Assembly: GCA_964571695.1 (NCBI GenBank)
Contig: CAZNDG010000012.1
Coordinates: 1-64,000, forward strand
Length of the DNA stretch: 64,000 nucleotides
Direction of reading: 5' to 3'
DNA from: UBA8958 sp964571695
GTDB taxonomy: Bacteria; Desulfobacterota; Syntrophia; Syntrophales; UBA8958
Shown: positions 52,759 to 62,333 of the stretch, one piece after another
Layout of the letters: each line of letters opens with the position of its first letter
Position numbering within the stretch: the stretch's first letter is position 1
The notes under the pieces: generated by a model
The model's database searches: none
What the model was told of the DNA's origin: nothing
Seen by the model: the letters and a program-made list of their open reading frames with translations, nothing else
Position numbers and translations under genes: made by a program

Positions 52759-53652
52759 ATGGAACCCGATCGCAAAGACAACTATCTGCTGCGCGTTATC
52801 AGCGATGACGGCGGCATTCTGGGGCTGGCCTGCGACACGACGGCCCTGGTGGAGGAGGCCCGGCGGTTGCACGGCACCTCGGAAACGGCGGCGGCAGCCC
52901 TGGGCAGGACCCTGACGGGAGGGGCGCTCATGGCCGCCCTCCTGAAGCGGGACCAGCGGCTGGCCATCAAGATCGAAGGCAACGGACCGCTGCGGAAGAT
53001 CATCGTCGAAGCGGACAGCGACGGCACGCTCAGGGGATTTGTAGGCGACCCCACCGTCGCCCTGCCGCCCCGGGGGGAAAAGATCGACGTCGCTGGGGCC
53101 GTGGGGAAGGAAGGGCTTCTCACCGTCATGAAGGACCTGGGGGCCAAGGAACCATACAGTGGCATCGTCCGGCTCCGGACCGGGGAGATCGCCACGGATC
53201 TGGCCCATTATTTTGCCGAGTCGGAGCAGATTCCCACGGCCATGGCCTTGGGCGTCCATGTCGATCCATCCGGAGCCGTCAGCGCCGCCGGGGGATTTCT
53301 GATCCAGACCCTCCCCCCGCCCGACGCGGCGCGGGTGGATCGCCTTGCCGACCGGATCGGCGGGCTGGACCCCGTCACCCGGATGCTCCGAAACGGCTGT
53401 ACGCCTGAGACGATCCTGGCAACCATCTACGGTGATATCCCCTATCGACTCCTGGAGAAAAAGGCCCTCATCCTCCGATGCACATGCAGCCGAGACCGGA
53501 TCGAGCGGGTCCTCATCTCTCTGGGGCCGCAGGAGATTTCCGCCCTCATCGCCGATCCCGGAGAAGCCTCCGTAACCTGCGAATTCTGCCGGGCCGCCTA
53601 TCATTTCCGGCGTCAGGATCTGGAACAGCTCCGGGCGGAGATGCAAGCCTGA
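52759..53652 (+). CDS. hslO: Redox-regulated chaperone Hsp33
   Basis: Holdase activated by oxidation in the cytoplasm. 297 aa: RVISDDGGILGLA N-terminal domain, GRTLTGGALMAALLK, GPLRKIIVEADSDGTLRGFV, and the C-terminal zinc site with CTCSRDR and TCEFC (CxC and CxxC), which releases Zn on oxidation. GGAAAGGAAA precedes the ATG. Normal length and motif order. Confidence 0.95.
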   Translation: MEPDRKDNYLLRVISDDGGILGLACDTTALVEEARRLHGTSETAAAALGRTLTGGALMAALLKRDQRLAIKIEGNGPLRKIIVEADSDGTLRGFVGDPTVALPPRGEKIDVAGAVGKEGLLTVMKDLGAKEPYSGIVRLRTGEIATDLAHYFAESEQIPTAMALGVHVDPSGAVSAAGGFLIQTLPPPDAARVDRLADRIGGLDPVTRMLRNGCTPETILATIYGDIPYRLLEKKALILRCTCSRDRIERVLISLGPQEISALIADPGEASVTCEFCRAAYHFRRQDLEQLRAEMQA

Positions 53653-54004
53653 AATAAGCCCCTTTATCAGCAATCTATTCCTGCGTTGCCCGCCGCAAAT
53701 CAAACGAAGTCACTCCCGGCACATTTTTTCCACCCCCGGAGAGGCAATTCGATCGGCACGGTCCGGAACAGTGCCTTCCTGCTTATGGCCGCGAAAAGGA
53801 TGCGGTATCCTTTGGAAGGCTATGCGATTCGGGAAGGAGGCGCCGTTCGGAGACAACGAGTTTTTGACTTTGGCTTTACTCCCGTGATAGGTAGATTTCT
53901 AAAGTGCCGGTGGATGCGGCGCGGGCGGCGGAAAATAAAATGATAACAAAAACGATACGTAAGACAAGTTAACTGCATCTGCCGATATTGCGGGAGAAGG
54001 GACG
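53653..54004. other. Intergenic region before the helicase gene
   Basis: An 85-codon frame (53686-53943) crosses it but has no recognisable features and no good ribosome site. TTGACT (about 53868) followed after 17 nt by ATAGGT is a possible weak promoter of the helicase. Confidence 0.4.
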
Positions 54005-56551
54005 ATGGCGAAGCTGACTCTGGCGGAATGGCTGGCGCGGCTGGAGAAGAACAAACGGTTTTTGGACAACGTCCGGGCGCTCAAGAAGATCCCGCCCCGG
54101 GAGGGCCAGTACGCGGATTTCCCCGCCTGGCTCCACCCCCGCCTCCGGGAGGTCTTAGCCGCCCGGGGAATCGGGCGGCTTTACAGCCACCAGGGCGAGG
54201 CCGTGGAACTGGTAAGATCCGGCCGGGACGTCGTCCTGGTTACACCCACGGCAAGCGGCAAGACGCTCTGCTACAACCTCCCGGTATTGCAGCGTATTAT
54301 CGAAGAGCCGGAAACCCGGGCCCTCTATATTTTTCCCACCAAGGCCCTGGCCCAGGATCAGATGCACGAGGTCCACGGCCTCATCGGCGATCTCAAAGCA
54401 GACATCAAGACTTACACCTACGACGGCGACACCCCGGACGACGCCCGGCAGGCCATCCGCCGCCAGGGCCACGTGGTGGTCACCAACCCCGACATGCTCC
54501 ACGCCGGAATCCTCCCCCACCATACCAAGTGGCAGAAATTATTCGCTAATCTGAAATACATCGTCATCGACGAACTCCACGTCTATCGAGGGGTCTTCGG
54601 CTCCCACCTGGCCAACGTGATCCGGCGGCTGGTGCGGATCTGCCGGTTCTACGGCCGGGACCCCGTTTTCATCTGCTGCTCCGCCACCGTGGCCAATCCC
54701 CGGGAGCATGCCGAGGCGATCCTGGAGCGACCGGTGGCCCTGATCGCGGACAGCGGCGCCCCAACGGCAGGCAAGACATTCATCCTCTACAATCCGCCCA
54801 TCGTCAACCGGGAGCTGGGGATCCGCCAGTCGGCCCTGACGCCGACCCGGATCTTGGCGGCAGAACTGATTGAAAACGCGATCCAGACCATCGTCTTTGC
54901 CACGAGCCGCCTGAACGTCGAGGTCCTGACGAAATATCTCAAGGATCTCTTCGCCAAGGGGAAACCCGTGGATCCCCGGTCCGTCGCCGGCTACCGGGGC
55001 GGCTATCTCCCCAACCTCCGCCGGGAGATCGAGGCGGGACTCCGCAAAGGGGACATCCTCGGAGTGGTGACCACCAACGCCCTGGAGCTGGGCATCGACA
55101 TCGGCGACCTGGAAGCCTGTGTGATGTGCGGCTATCCCGGCTCCATCGCCAGCGCCTGGCAGCAGGCCGGACGGGCGGGGCGGCGGCAGGGCCAGAGCCT
55201 GGCGCTGCTCATCGCCCGGAGCAGCCCCATGGACCAGTTTCTCGTCGAACATCCCGAATACTTCTTTTCCCGCTCCCCGGAGCACTGCCGGATCAATCCG
55301 GACAACCTCCTCATCCTCCTCCATCACCTGAAAAGCGCCGCCTTCGAGCTGCCCTTCGAGCGGGGGGAACGCTTCGGGAAGGAGAATCTGGAGGAGCTGC
55401 TGGGCTATCTGGAGGAAAAGGGCGTCCTCCACCAGGTCGAGGGGCGGTGGCACTGGATGGCGGAGAGTTATCCCGCCGACGAGGTGAGCCTCCGGAGCAT
55501 CAATCCGGAAAACGTCGTGGTCGTCGATGCCACCGACGCCGGCAAGCCCCGGGTCATCGCCGAGGTGGACTGGGACAGCGCCTTCACCACCGTCCACGAC
55601 GACGCGATCTATATGGTGGAATCCCAGCAATATCATGTGGATAAGCTCGATCTGGAACGGAAGACCGCCTATGTCCGCAAGGTCGATGTGGACTACTACA
55701 CCGACGCCATGACCTACACCAATGTCCGGGTCATCGACTCATTCGCCGGGCGCCGTCCCGGACCGGCGATCGTGGAGCACGGGGAGGTCCAGGTGGTCCG
55801 CAAGGTCGTGGGCTTCAAGAAGATCAAGTTCTACACGGCGGAGAATCTCGGCTACGGCGACGTCGCCCTGCCGGAGAAGGACATGCACACGACGAGTTAC
55901 TGGTTCACCATCCCCAAGGATGTCCTCCTGGCCCTGCCCTACAACCAGGCGGAGATCATCGACGGCCTGGGGGGCCTAACTTACGGCCTCCATCACCTGG
56001 CCGCCATGCGCCTTATGGCGGATCTCCACGACCTCGACCGGGCCATCGGCGACAAGAGCGGGGAGTGGTTCGTGAAAAAAGGCAAGGAGTTGCGGGCGAT
56101 TACGAATTTCGCGGGTGCGGCCCCGGCAGGAAAAGGCGCGGGGGGGGTGATAGCCGCCAATAGCGCCGCGGCGGCCGGGATAGATGCTACCTCCGTAGGT
56201 GTCGCCGGGAGAGGCGCTACGGAAGACGGGACGCGGGATAACCGGACCGCTTCAGGAGGCGGGTTCGGAGCGGTCTCCGGAAACGACAAAACGGGGATTT
56301 CCGGGGGCGCCGGCGGCGAAGCGGCGCGCCTCGACGCCTACGACCCGACGATCTTCATCTTCGACGCCTACCCAGGAGGCATCGGCTTCTCCGAGCTACT
56401 CTATGCCCAGCACGAAGACCTGCTCGCCGCCGTCCACCGCCTCCTCCGGAGTTGCCCCTGCTCCCACGGCTGTCCCTCCTGCGTCGGCCCGACCCTGGAG
56501 GTGGGACCTACCGCCAAGGAGGTGGCCCTGGCCATCCTGGAGCGTTTGTAG
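54005..56551 (+). CDS. MrfA/YprA-type DEAD/DEAH helicase (DUF1998) with inserted segment
   Basis: 848 aa. Helicase core: Walker A TPTASGKTLC, DEAH-like IDELHVYRG, SAT motif CCSATVANP, TTNALELGIDIGDLE and QQAGRAGRRQ in the second RecA domain. A C-terminal DUF1998 zinc region reads CPCSHGCPSCVGP (four Cys). Bacillus MrfA of this family unwinds DNA in mitomycin damage repair; the same role is likely. Residues about 700-775 are a Gly/Ala/Thr-rich unconserved insert whose DNA has palindromes. Downstream, after 180 bp, comes mnmA. Confidence 0.92.
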   Translation: MAKLTLAEWLARLEKNKRFLDNVRALKKIPPREGQYADFPAWLHPRLREVLAARGIGRLYSHQGEAVELVRSGRDVVLVTPTASGKTLCYNLPVLQRIIEEPETRALYIFPTKALAQDQMHEVHGLIGDLKADIKTYTYDGDTPDDARQAIRRQGHVVVTNPDMLHAGILPHHTKWQKLFANLKYIVIDELHVYRGVFGSHLANVIRRLVRICRFYGRDPVFICCSATVANPREHAEAILERPVALIADSGAPTAGKTFILYNPPIVNRELGIRQSALTPTRILAAELIENAIQTIVFATSRLNVEVLTKYLKDLFAKGKPVDPRSVAGYRGGYLPNLRREIEAGLRKGDILGVVTTNALELGIDIGDLEACVMCGYPGSIASAWQQAGRAGRRQGQSLALLIARSSPMDQFLVEHPEYFFSRSPEHCRINPDNLLILLHHLKSAAFELPFERGERFGKENLEELLGYLEEKGVLHQVEGRWHWMAESYPADEVSLRSINPENVVVVDATDAGKPRVIAEVDWDSAFTTVHDDAIYMVESQQYHVDKLDLERKTAYVRKVDVDYYTDAMTYTNVRVIDSFAGRRPGPAIVEHGEVQVVRKVVGFKKIKFYTAENLGYGDVALPEKDMHTTSYWFTIPKDVLLALPYNQAEIIDGLGGLTYGLHHLAAMRLMADLHDLDRAIGDKSGEWFVKKGKELRAITNFAGAAPAGKGAGGVIAANSAAAAGIDATSVGVAGRGATEDGTRDNRTASGGGFGAVSGNDKTGISGGAGGEAARLDAYDPTIFIFDAYPGGIGFSELLYAQHEDLLAAVHRLLRSCPCSHGCPSCVGPTLEVGPTAKEVALAILERL

Positions 56552-56733
56552 AGAGCCGTCCCCATTTTTTATCCTTTTTTAAGCGAGGATGAAGTCCAGA
56601 TAGTTATCCCGGCGGGGAAATATCTTGACGAATTATTTATGACACGGCAATCTCCACAAAAAGAAGTGGCAAGTTGTTGATTAACCTTATGATAATGCGT
56701 CTTTCCCATGTTTATTAAAGAAGACAGGAAATC

Positions 56734-57816
56734 ATGTCCGAATATTCTCCCCGGAAAAAAGGTGCGGTAGCCATCGCCATCAGTGGCGGGGTTGATTCCT
56801 CCACGGCCGCCCTGCTGCTTAAGGAAGCCGGACATGACGTAGTCGGCGTCACCATGTCTCTGGGCATCACCGCGGCGGATGAAGTACCAGCCCAGCGCCG
56901 CGATTCCAGGGAGAGCGAAGATGCCCGCCGGGTCTGCCGGAAACTGGGCATTCCCCATGATGTTCTTGATTTTGACGGCGAGCTTGATGCCATGGTAATC
57001 TGGCCTTTCGTCTCCGAATATCTCCGGGGGCGAACCCCGAACCCCTGCGTGAAGTGCAACCGGGCCATCAAATTCGGAAGTCTCCTCCGCAAAGTGCGCG
57101 CCATGGGTTGCGAGTACCTGGCCACGGGGCATTATGCGCGGGTGGATCATGACCGTGCTCTGTCCCGCTTGTCCATTCCCCGCGATGCCGGAAAGGATCA
57201 GACCTATTTCCTGTACGCCATAAACAAAGGAGATCTGCACCATGTCCTGTTTCCCCTGGCCGATTATCGTAAGGAGGAAGTGAGAAGGCTGGCGGCGGCC
57301 GCCCGACTTCCCACTTCGGAGAAACCGGACAGCCAGGACATCTGCTTTGTCTCCAAGGAAAGAATGGATTCTTTTATCAGGCAGCATGCCGGGAAAAAGA
57401 TCCTTCCGGGAGAGATTGTAAACCGGGCGGGGAAGGTTCTCGGTCGCCACCGCGGGCTGCCCTTTTACACCATCGGACAGCGGAGCGGCCTCGGTGTCAG
57501 CAACACGGTTCCCCTTTACGTCCTGGCCCTGGATGTGGCCGGCAACCGCCTGGTCGGCGGCGAGAAGTGCGAGGTGCGGGCGACGGGGCTTATTGCCGAC
57601 CGGATCAACCTGCTGGTGAATGATCCTCCGGAACGGGCAACGGCCAAGATACGCTACGCGCACCGGGCGGCGCCATGTTCCGTAACCTGGGCGGGGGAAA
57701 ATGCCACGATCGTCTTTGACAAGCCACAGGAGGCGATTTCCCCGGGCCAATCGGTCGTGGTCTATGACAGCAGTCTCGTCGTCGGCGGGGGCATCATCCG
57801 GGAGGCAATCAGATGA
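56734..57816 (+). CDS. mnmA: tRNA-specific 2-thiouridylase
   Basis: Introduces sulfur at U34 of Lys, Glu and Gln tRNAs. 360 aa: PP-loop ISGGVDSST, RTPNPCVKCNR with the first catalytic Cys, GKDQTYFLY, and SQDICFV with the second Cys; a C-terminal barrel (YTIGQRSGLGV, VVVYDSSLVVGGG) follows. Ends 8 bp inside the convergent sensor gene. Confidence 0.95.
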   Translation: MSEYSPRKKGAVAIAISGGVDSSTAALLLKEAGHDVVGVTMSLGITAADEVPAQRRDSRESEDARRVCRKLGIPHDVLDFDGELDAMVIWPFVSEYLRGRTPNPCVKCNRAIKFGSLLRKVRAMGCEYLATGHYARVDHDRALSRLSIPRDAGKDQTYFLYAINKGDLHHVLFPLADYRKEEVRRLAAAARLPTSEKPDSQDICFVSKERMDSFIRQHAGKKILPGEIVNRAGKVLGRHRGLPFYTIGQRSGLGVSNTVPLYVLALDVAGNRLVGGEKCEVRATGLIADRINLLVNDPPERATAKIRYAHRAAPCSVTWAGENATIVFDKPQEAISPGQSVVVYDSSLVVGGGIIREAIR

Positions 57817-60196
57817 ATTGATAATTTCTTTCATGGAAGAGACTTAAACAGGCATCGACGACAGCGGCGTCATAAAGACGGCTCCTGTTCCTGCTTATTT
57901 CCTCCAAAGCGGCCTTAAGTCCCAAACCCGGTCGATAAGGGCGATGGGAAGCCATGGCTTCCACCACGTCGGCCACGGCCATGATGCGTGCCTCAAGAAT
58001 AATTTCATCACCTTTGCGCCCCTCAGGATACCCGGAGCCGTCGAGGCGCTCATGGTGCTGCAGCACTATCTGGGCCAGCGGCCACGGAGATTCCACGTCC
58101 CGCAACAACTCATATCCTCTCCGGGGATGTTCTTTGATCAGCGCATATTCGATGTCCGTCAATTTTGTCGGTTTGGACAATATTTCCGCGGGTACCGATA
58201 ATTTTCCGATGTCATGAATCGACCCCGCCATGCGGATGCCTTCTACTTGCTCACCGGAGAGTTTCAGCTCCATGGCAATGCTCCGGGCAAGATCTGCCGT
58301 CCGGACCTGATGCCCGGCCGTATAAGGATCTCTGGTCTCAACGGCGGATACGAGAACCTGAATGATTGTCCCCAGAGCTTTCCTGAGATTTTTGAGGGTC
58401 TTTTTGAGCTCGACTTCTGCCTTTTTGCGATCGTTGATGTCCTGGAAAGCCCCTTCCACGGCGATGATCGCACCGGCGGCATCACGAACCGCTTCTCCCA
58501 AAGTTCTAATCCAGATGCAATTGCCTCTGGCGGTGACGATCTCCAGCTCTTCGTCATACGGCACGCCGTTCTGGGCGCAATCGCCGAAAACCTTAATGAT
58601 TATTTCCCGTGATCCCTGGGCATAAAAGTTGATGCAGTCTTCCAGCGTGGGAGAAAAACCCGGCGGCACCTCATGGATGTCAGCTACCTGATCCGACCAC
58701 ACCACCTTGTTGTCAATGGTTCTCATGCTCCATCCCCCGAAGCGGACCATGCGCCCGGCCCTGTCGAGCAATGCCTTGTATTGCAACAGGGCCAATGCTT
58801 CCCGTTTCCGGTGCAGCGCCTCCACAAAGGCTACGGATAGCGCTTCAATCGCCTCCTGATCGTGGGACGTATAGCCGCCGGTCTTGTTGCCCAGGGCAAC
58901 CATGCCGATGCTTCGCCCACCCACAAGAAGCGGTACCCCCAAAAATGCGGTAAGCGGCGGGTGCCCCTGTGGAAGCCCGACCCTTTCCGGATGATTACCG
59001 GGATCATTTGTGAGCAAAGACTCGGCATTCTTGAGGGCATGCCCGAAGATCCCCCTGAGTTCCATGTCTTTGATTGCCTGGCCGGACTCATGAATCCCGC
59101 AGGACTTCCAGCCCGGGTCGCTCAGGGCCAGGGTGTCCATCTTCCCGGCGGGATTGATTTCCCCGACCCAGCCGAAAGGACTGCCCGTCAGTGCTTCGGC
59201 CTCGCGGAGACAGATGAGCGCCACGTCTACATCGGTCCCGGCCTTCAGCGCGCTTTGGAGAATGCGATTGATGGCGGCGGTAACGGCGGCCCGTCGCTCG
59301 CTTTCTTCCTGAACGGTCTTCAGATCGGTGATGTCCGTTATGAATCCATGCCAGATGATGCTGCCGTCGGCCATTTTTTCCGGCGTCGATTGACCGATCA
59401 TCCATCTAACCGTCCTGCCGGGAACCTGAACGCGATACTCACACTGCCACGGCGTCATATGCGCGGCGGAATATTCGATCGAGGCTATTATGTTTTCGAC
59501 ATCCTCAGGCCATAATGCCCTGGCGATGGGAGTAAAATCTTCACGAACATCCTCAGGTGAACAGCCATAGACATCCTCGATGGCCGCGGTGGTAAAAGGC
59601 ACGCAATAACTTCCATCGGGCCGCTTCATGAACTGATAGATCATGCCGGAGACATGGGAAGACAGCTTGTTGAAGCGGACGTCGCTCGCCCGCAGCGCGT
59701 CCTCCGCCTGTTTTCGCTCCGCGATGTCGCGAACGGACGCGATTATTTCCAACTCGCCGGTTTGATTGCTCAAAAATGTCTTGCCGCTCATCTCGACCCA
59801 TTTACATGATCCGTCACGGCAGATCGCCCGGTATTCCACTTTAGAAACGGCGCCGGGCTCAATCGCGGCGATTTTTTTCAGCGCTTCCCGGACATGCGGC
59901 CCATCGTCGGGGTGTATGCGGTCAAATCCCGAGGTGCCGATTACCTCGGCAGGGTCGTAACCGAGCATGGAGCGCATTGCCTCGGAGGCAAAGAGCAATT
60001 CGCCTCTCATGTTGTAATGCGCCACATAATCCGTCGTATTGCTGAGCAATAATTGATTTCTTTCCTCGTTATCCCGGCGTCCCTTTTCCGCCCGTTCAAG
60101 TGCGGCGGCAAGGGATTCCAGTTCCTGGATTCGCCGCTTTAACGACGAATTCTCCTGGATCAACTCTTGATGTGTTTTGCTGGCATCATCATGCAT
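57809..60196 (-). CDS. PAS-PAS-GAF-PAS-HD-GYP sensor, probable c-di-GMP phosphodiesterase
   Basis: 795 aa. Coiled coil at about 1-45; PAS 1 at about 45-165 (ends IASVRDIAERK), PAS 2 at about 170-295 (ends FITDITDLK), GAF at about 305-465 (LTGSPFGWVGEI, FLGVPLLVGGRSIGMVALGN), PAS 3 at about 475-590 (ends FQDINDRKKAE). HD-GYP follows with TAGHQVRTADLA, IHDIGK, QHHERLDGSGYP and ADVVEAM. No transmembrane segment. It resembles the other two HD-GYP proteins strongly at the C-terminus, so probably the same biochemical output with different inputs. Confidence 0.93.
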   Translation of the reverse strand: MHDDASKTHQELIQENSSLKRRIQELESLAAALERAEKGRRDNEERNQLLLSNTTDYVAHYNMRGELLFASEAMRSMLGYDPAEVIGTSGFDRIHPDDGPHVREALKKIAAIEPGAVSKVEYRAICRDGSCKWVEMSGKTFLSNQTGELEIIASVRDIAERKQAEDALRASDVRFNKLSSHVSGMIYQFMKRPDGSYCVPFTTAAIEDVYGCSPEDVREDFTPIARALWPEDVENIIASIEYSAAHMTPWQCEYRVQVPGRTVRWMIGQSTPEKMADGSIIWHGFITDITDLKTVQEESERRAAVTAAINRILQSALKAGTDVDVALICLREAEALTGSPFGWVGEINPAGKMDTLALSDPGWKSCGIHESGQAIKDMELRGIFGHALKNAESLLTNDPGNHPERVGLPQGHPPLTAFLGVPLLVGGRSIGMVALGNKTGGYTSHDQEAIEALSVAFVEALHRKREALALLQYKALLDRAGRMVRFGGWSMRTIDNKVVWSDQVADIHEVPPGFSPTLEDCINFYAQGSREIIIKVFGDCAQNGVPYDEELEIVTARGNCIWIRTLGEAVRDAAGAIIAVEGAFQDINDRKKAEVELKKTLKNLRKALGTIIQVLVSAVETRDPYTAGHQVRTADLARSIAMELKLSGEQVEGIRMAGSIHDIGKLSVPAEILSKPTKLTDIEYALIKEHPRRGYELLRDVESPWPLAQIVLQHHERLDGSGYPEGRKGDEIILEARIMAVADVVEAMASHRPYRPGLGLKAALEEISRNRSRLYDAAVVDACLSLFHERNYQFI

Positions 60197-60360
60197 CAGT
60201 CGGCCCCCGCTGAATCAGCGACGCTCGTTGGAAATAAAGCATACGTATGGACAATATCCGAATTGTTTATAAAGTATCGGATAATCACCAAGATGTCAAA
60301 AAGAAAGTATATATTCAGATAACATGCCGATTGTCCACCGTCATGGTAATGCCGGTTTAA

Positions 60361-60428
60361 GACCTTTGAAAAATGGCTTCGCCGCGGCTCAGAAATCTTT
60401 TTCGCTTCTGGATTGGTAACGTATATTT
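60361..60428 (-). repeat. Dispersed repeat, copy 3 (partial)
   Basis: GACCTTTGAAAAATGGCTTCGCCGCGG...CTTCTGGATTGGTAACGTATA matches the 5' half of the other copies. It stops where the antiporter gene end begins, so the rest may have been lost. Confidence 0.85.
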
Positions 60429-60433
60429 CTTTT

Positions 60434-62155
60434 TTACCTTTTGGAGCGGGATTCTTCCTTGTGAGGCGCCGGCGTATCGTATAGCACGCGTCGGATGGTT
60501 TCGCGATGGTCCGCCGCCAGGTTGCAGGCCATTTCATCGCCTGCCGTCACCACTTCCGCCAGGGCGACGCCGACTTCAGCTTCTCCGGCGGCGACTACCG
60601 TTGCGCCCGCTTTGCGAAGCGCGTCTGCGTCCCGCAGGTGGGCGCAACGCACCAGAATCTGCAAATCCGGATTCATCTGGCGGGCGTGTTTGACCACTTC
60701 CGGGGCATCATCGATATCGGTGCTCAAAATCAGACTGGCGGCTGAGGCGATGCCTGCGTCTTCGAGCGTTCCCGAACGCAGAACGTCACCATACAGGGCA
60801 TCATGGCCTTCGGCGCGCAAGCGGCGAATGGTGTCCAGATTTAGATCGATGACCGTGATTTCCGCGCCACGTTCCAGAAGAAGCCTGTGCACGATCTTTC
60901 CGACCGGGCCGTAACCGACGAGGATGCATAAGTTGGGATTGAGGGGCTGACGGGGGCTATCTCCAATCGGCGCCGTTTTGGCCTTTTTGGGTGACGAAAA
61001 GCGGCGCGCCCAATCATAAACATAAGGATTAAAACCGATGGAAATTATGGAAGCGGCCACCAGGGCGTTCCATCCGGCTTCATTAATGAGCCCCAGACCA
61101 AGGGCGACGGTCCCCAGAATGAAACTGAATTCGCCGACCTGGGAAAAAGCCGCGCCAATGGGAACCGCCGTGGCCGTGGGCTGGCCTAACATTCTGACTG
61201 TGAGCGCCGCGGCCACGGGTTTGACGATGACGACCACAAAGAGGACGGCGGCGATAATCTGAGGAATCTGGATCAGGCTTTTCGGATCAAACAGCATGCC
61301 GACGGAAATAAAGAAGAGCACGGCAAAAGCGTCCCGCATCGGCAAAGCGTCGTTAGCCGCCCTGGCGGCGAATTCGGAACGACTGACGGCCAGGCCGGCG
61401 AGAAATGCGCCCAGCTCCATGGAAACCCCGAATATCTTGGCGGAGCCCACGGCGATGCCCACCGCCAGAACCAGCACCGCCAGCGTGAAAAGCTCCCGTG
61501 ACCGGGTTTTCGCAATGCCTTCCAGCGCCCAGGGGATCACCCATTTTCCCAGCACGACCACCAGGCCGACGAGCCCCAGAATTTTTAATCCCGCCAGCCC
61601 CAGAATCCAGCCGATGTTCAATTCAACATTTGGGCTTTGCGAAAAAAGGAGGGGCAAAAGGAGCAGCAGGGCCACCGTGAGAATATCTTCCACAACCGTC
61701 CAGCCGATGGCAACGTGTCCGATTGTGGCGTGCAGATCATGCCATTTGGCCAGCACCAACGCCATGACAACGGTGCTCGCCACAGAAATGGCCATGCCCA
61801 GAATCAAACCGGACGTCCAGTTCCAGCCCATCAGATGCAATATGGATGCGAGGGCAAGCGTGGAGAGGGTGCTCTGAATCAGCGCTCCCGGAACGGCCAG
61901 ACGCCAGACCGCAAAGAGCTCCTTCAAATTAAACCGCAACCCTATTCCAAAGAGGAGCAAAATCACGCCGATTTCAGCAAACTGCTCGGCAATTGACCGG
62001 TTGACCACTACGCCGGGAGTGAAAGGTCCGACCATAACGCCTGCGATCAGGTACCCGATGATGGGAGATAATTTAAGACGCGTGGCGATATAGCCGAAAA
62101 AAAGCGCTCCGGCCAGTCCGACGGCGAAGGTCATGAGAATGCTCAACTCATCCAT
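60434..62155 (-). CDS. CPA2-family monovalent cation:proton antiporter with TrkA-N domain
   Basis: 573 aa. About 12 hydrophobic segments in 1-385 with CPA2 hallmarks: LSPIIGYLIAGVMVGP, LFGIGLRFNLKEL, GVSMELGAFLAGLAVSRSEF, FFISVGMLFDPK and FSQVGEFSFILG. A Rossmann TrkA-N/RCK domain follows (LVGYGPVGKIVHRLLLERG, VIDLNLDTIR, YGDVLRSGTLEDAGI), then a short tail. Like KefB/KefC or YbaL, it probably exports K+ or Na+ under nucleotide-controlled gating. The copy-3 repeat abuts its 3' end. Confidence 0.9.
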   Translation of the reverse strand: MDELSILMTFAVGLAGALFFGYIATRLKLSPIIGYLIAGVMVGPFTPGVVVNRSIAEQFAEIGVILLLFGIGLRFNLKELFAVWRLAVPGALIQSTLSTLALASILHLMGWNWTSGLILGMAISVASTVVMALVLAKWHDLHATIGHVAIGWTVVEDILTVALLLLLPLLFSQSPNVELNIGWILGLAGLKILGLVGLVVVLGKWVIPWALEGIAKTRSRELFTLAVLVLAVGIAVGSAKIFGVSMELGAFLAGLAVSRSEFAARAANDALPMRDAFAVLFFISVGMLFDPKSLIQIPQIIAAVLFVVVIVKPVAAALTVRMLGQPTATAVPIGAAFSQVGEFSFILGTVALGLGLINEAGWNALVAASIISIGFNPYVYDWARRFSSPKKAKTAPIGDSPRQPLNPNLCILVGYGPVGKIVHRLLLERGAEITVIDLNLDTIRRLRAEGHDALYGDVLRSGTLEDAGIASAASLILSTDIDDAPEVVKHARQMNPDLQILVRCAHLRDADALRKAGATVVAAGEAEVGVALAEVVTAGDEMACNLAADHRETIRRVLYDTPAPHKEESRSKR

Positions 62156-62333
62156 ATTGTGTGAACCCTTTTCAATTCCGAAAATCTATCTTGGACAGAT
62201 GTGGCTTGACTTCTACATTGATGAACCGGTAATATATTTAAAAAGCATATAGAGATCAACTCTTTTTAAAAGAGTTCCTGCCTGGAAGCCTCTTTTGACC
62301 GAAGCGAAAAATTTTTTTACGGAGGAAAAGGCC

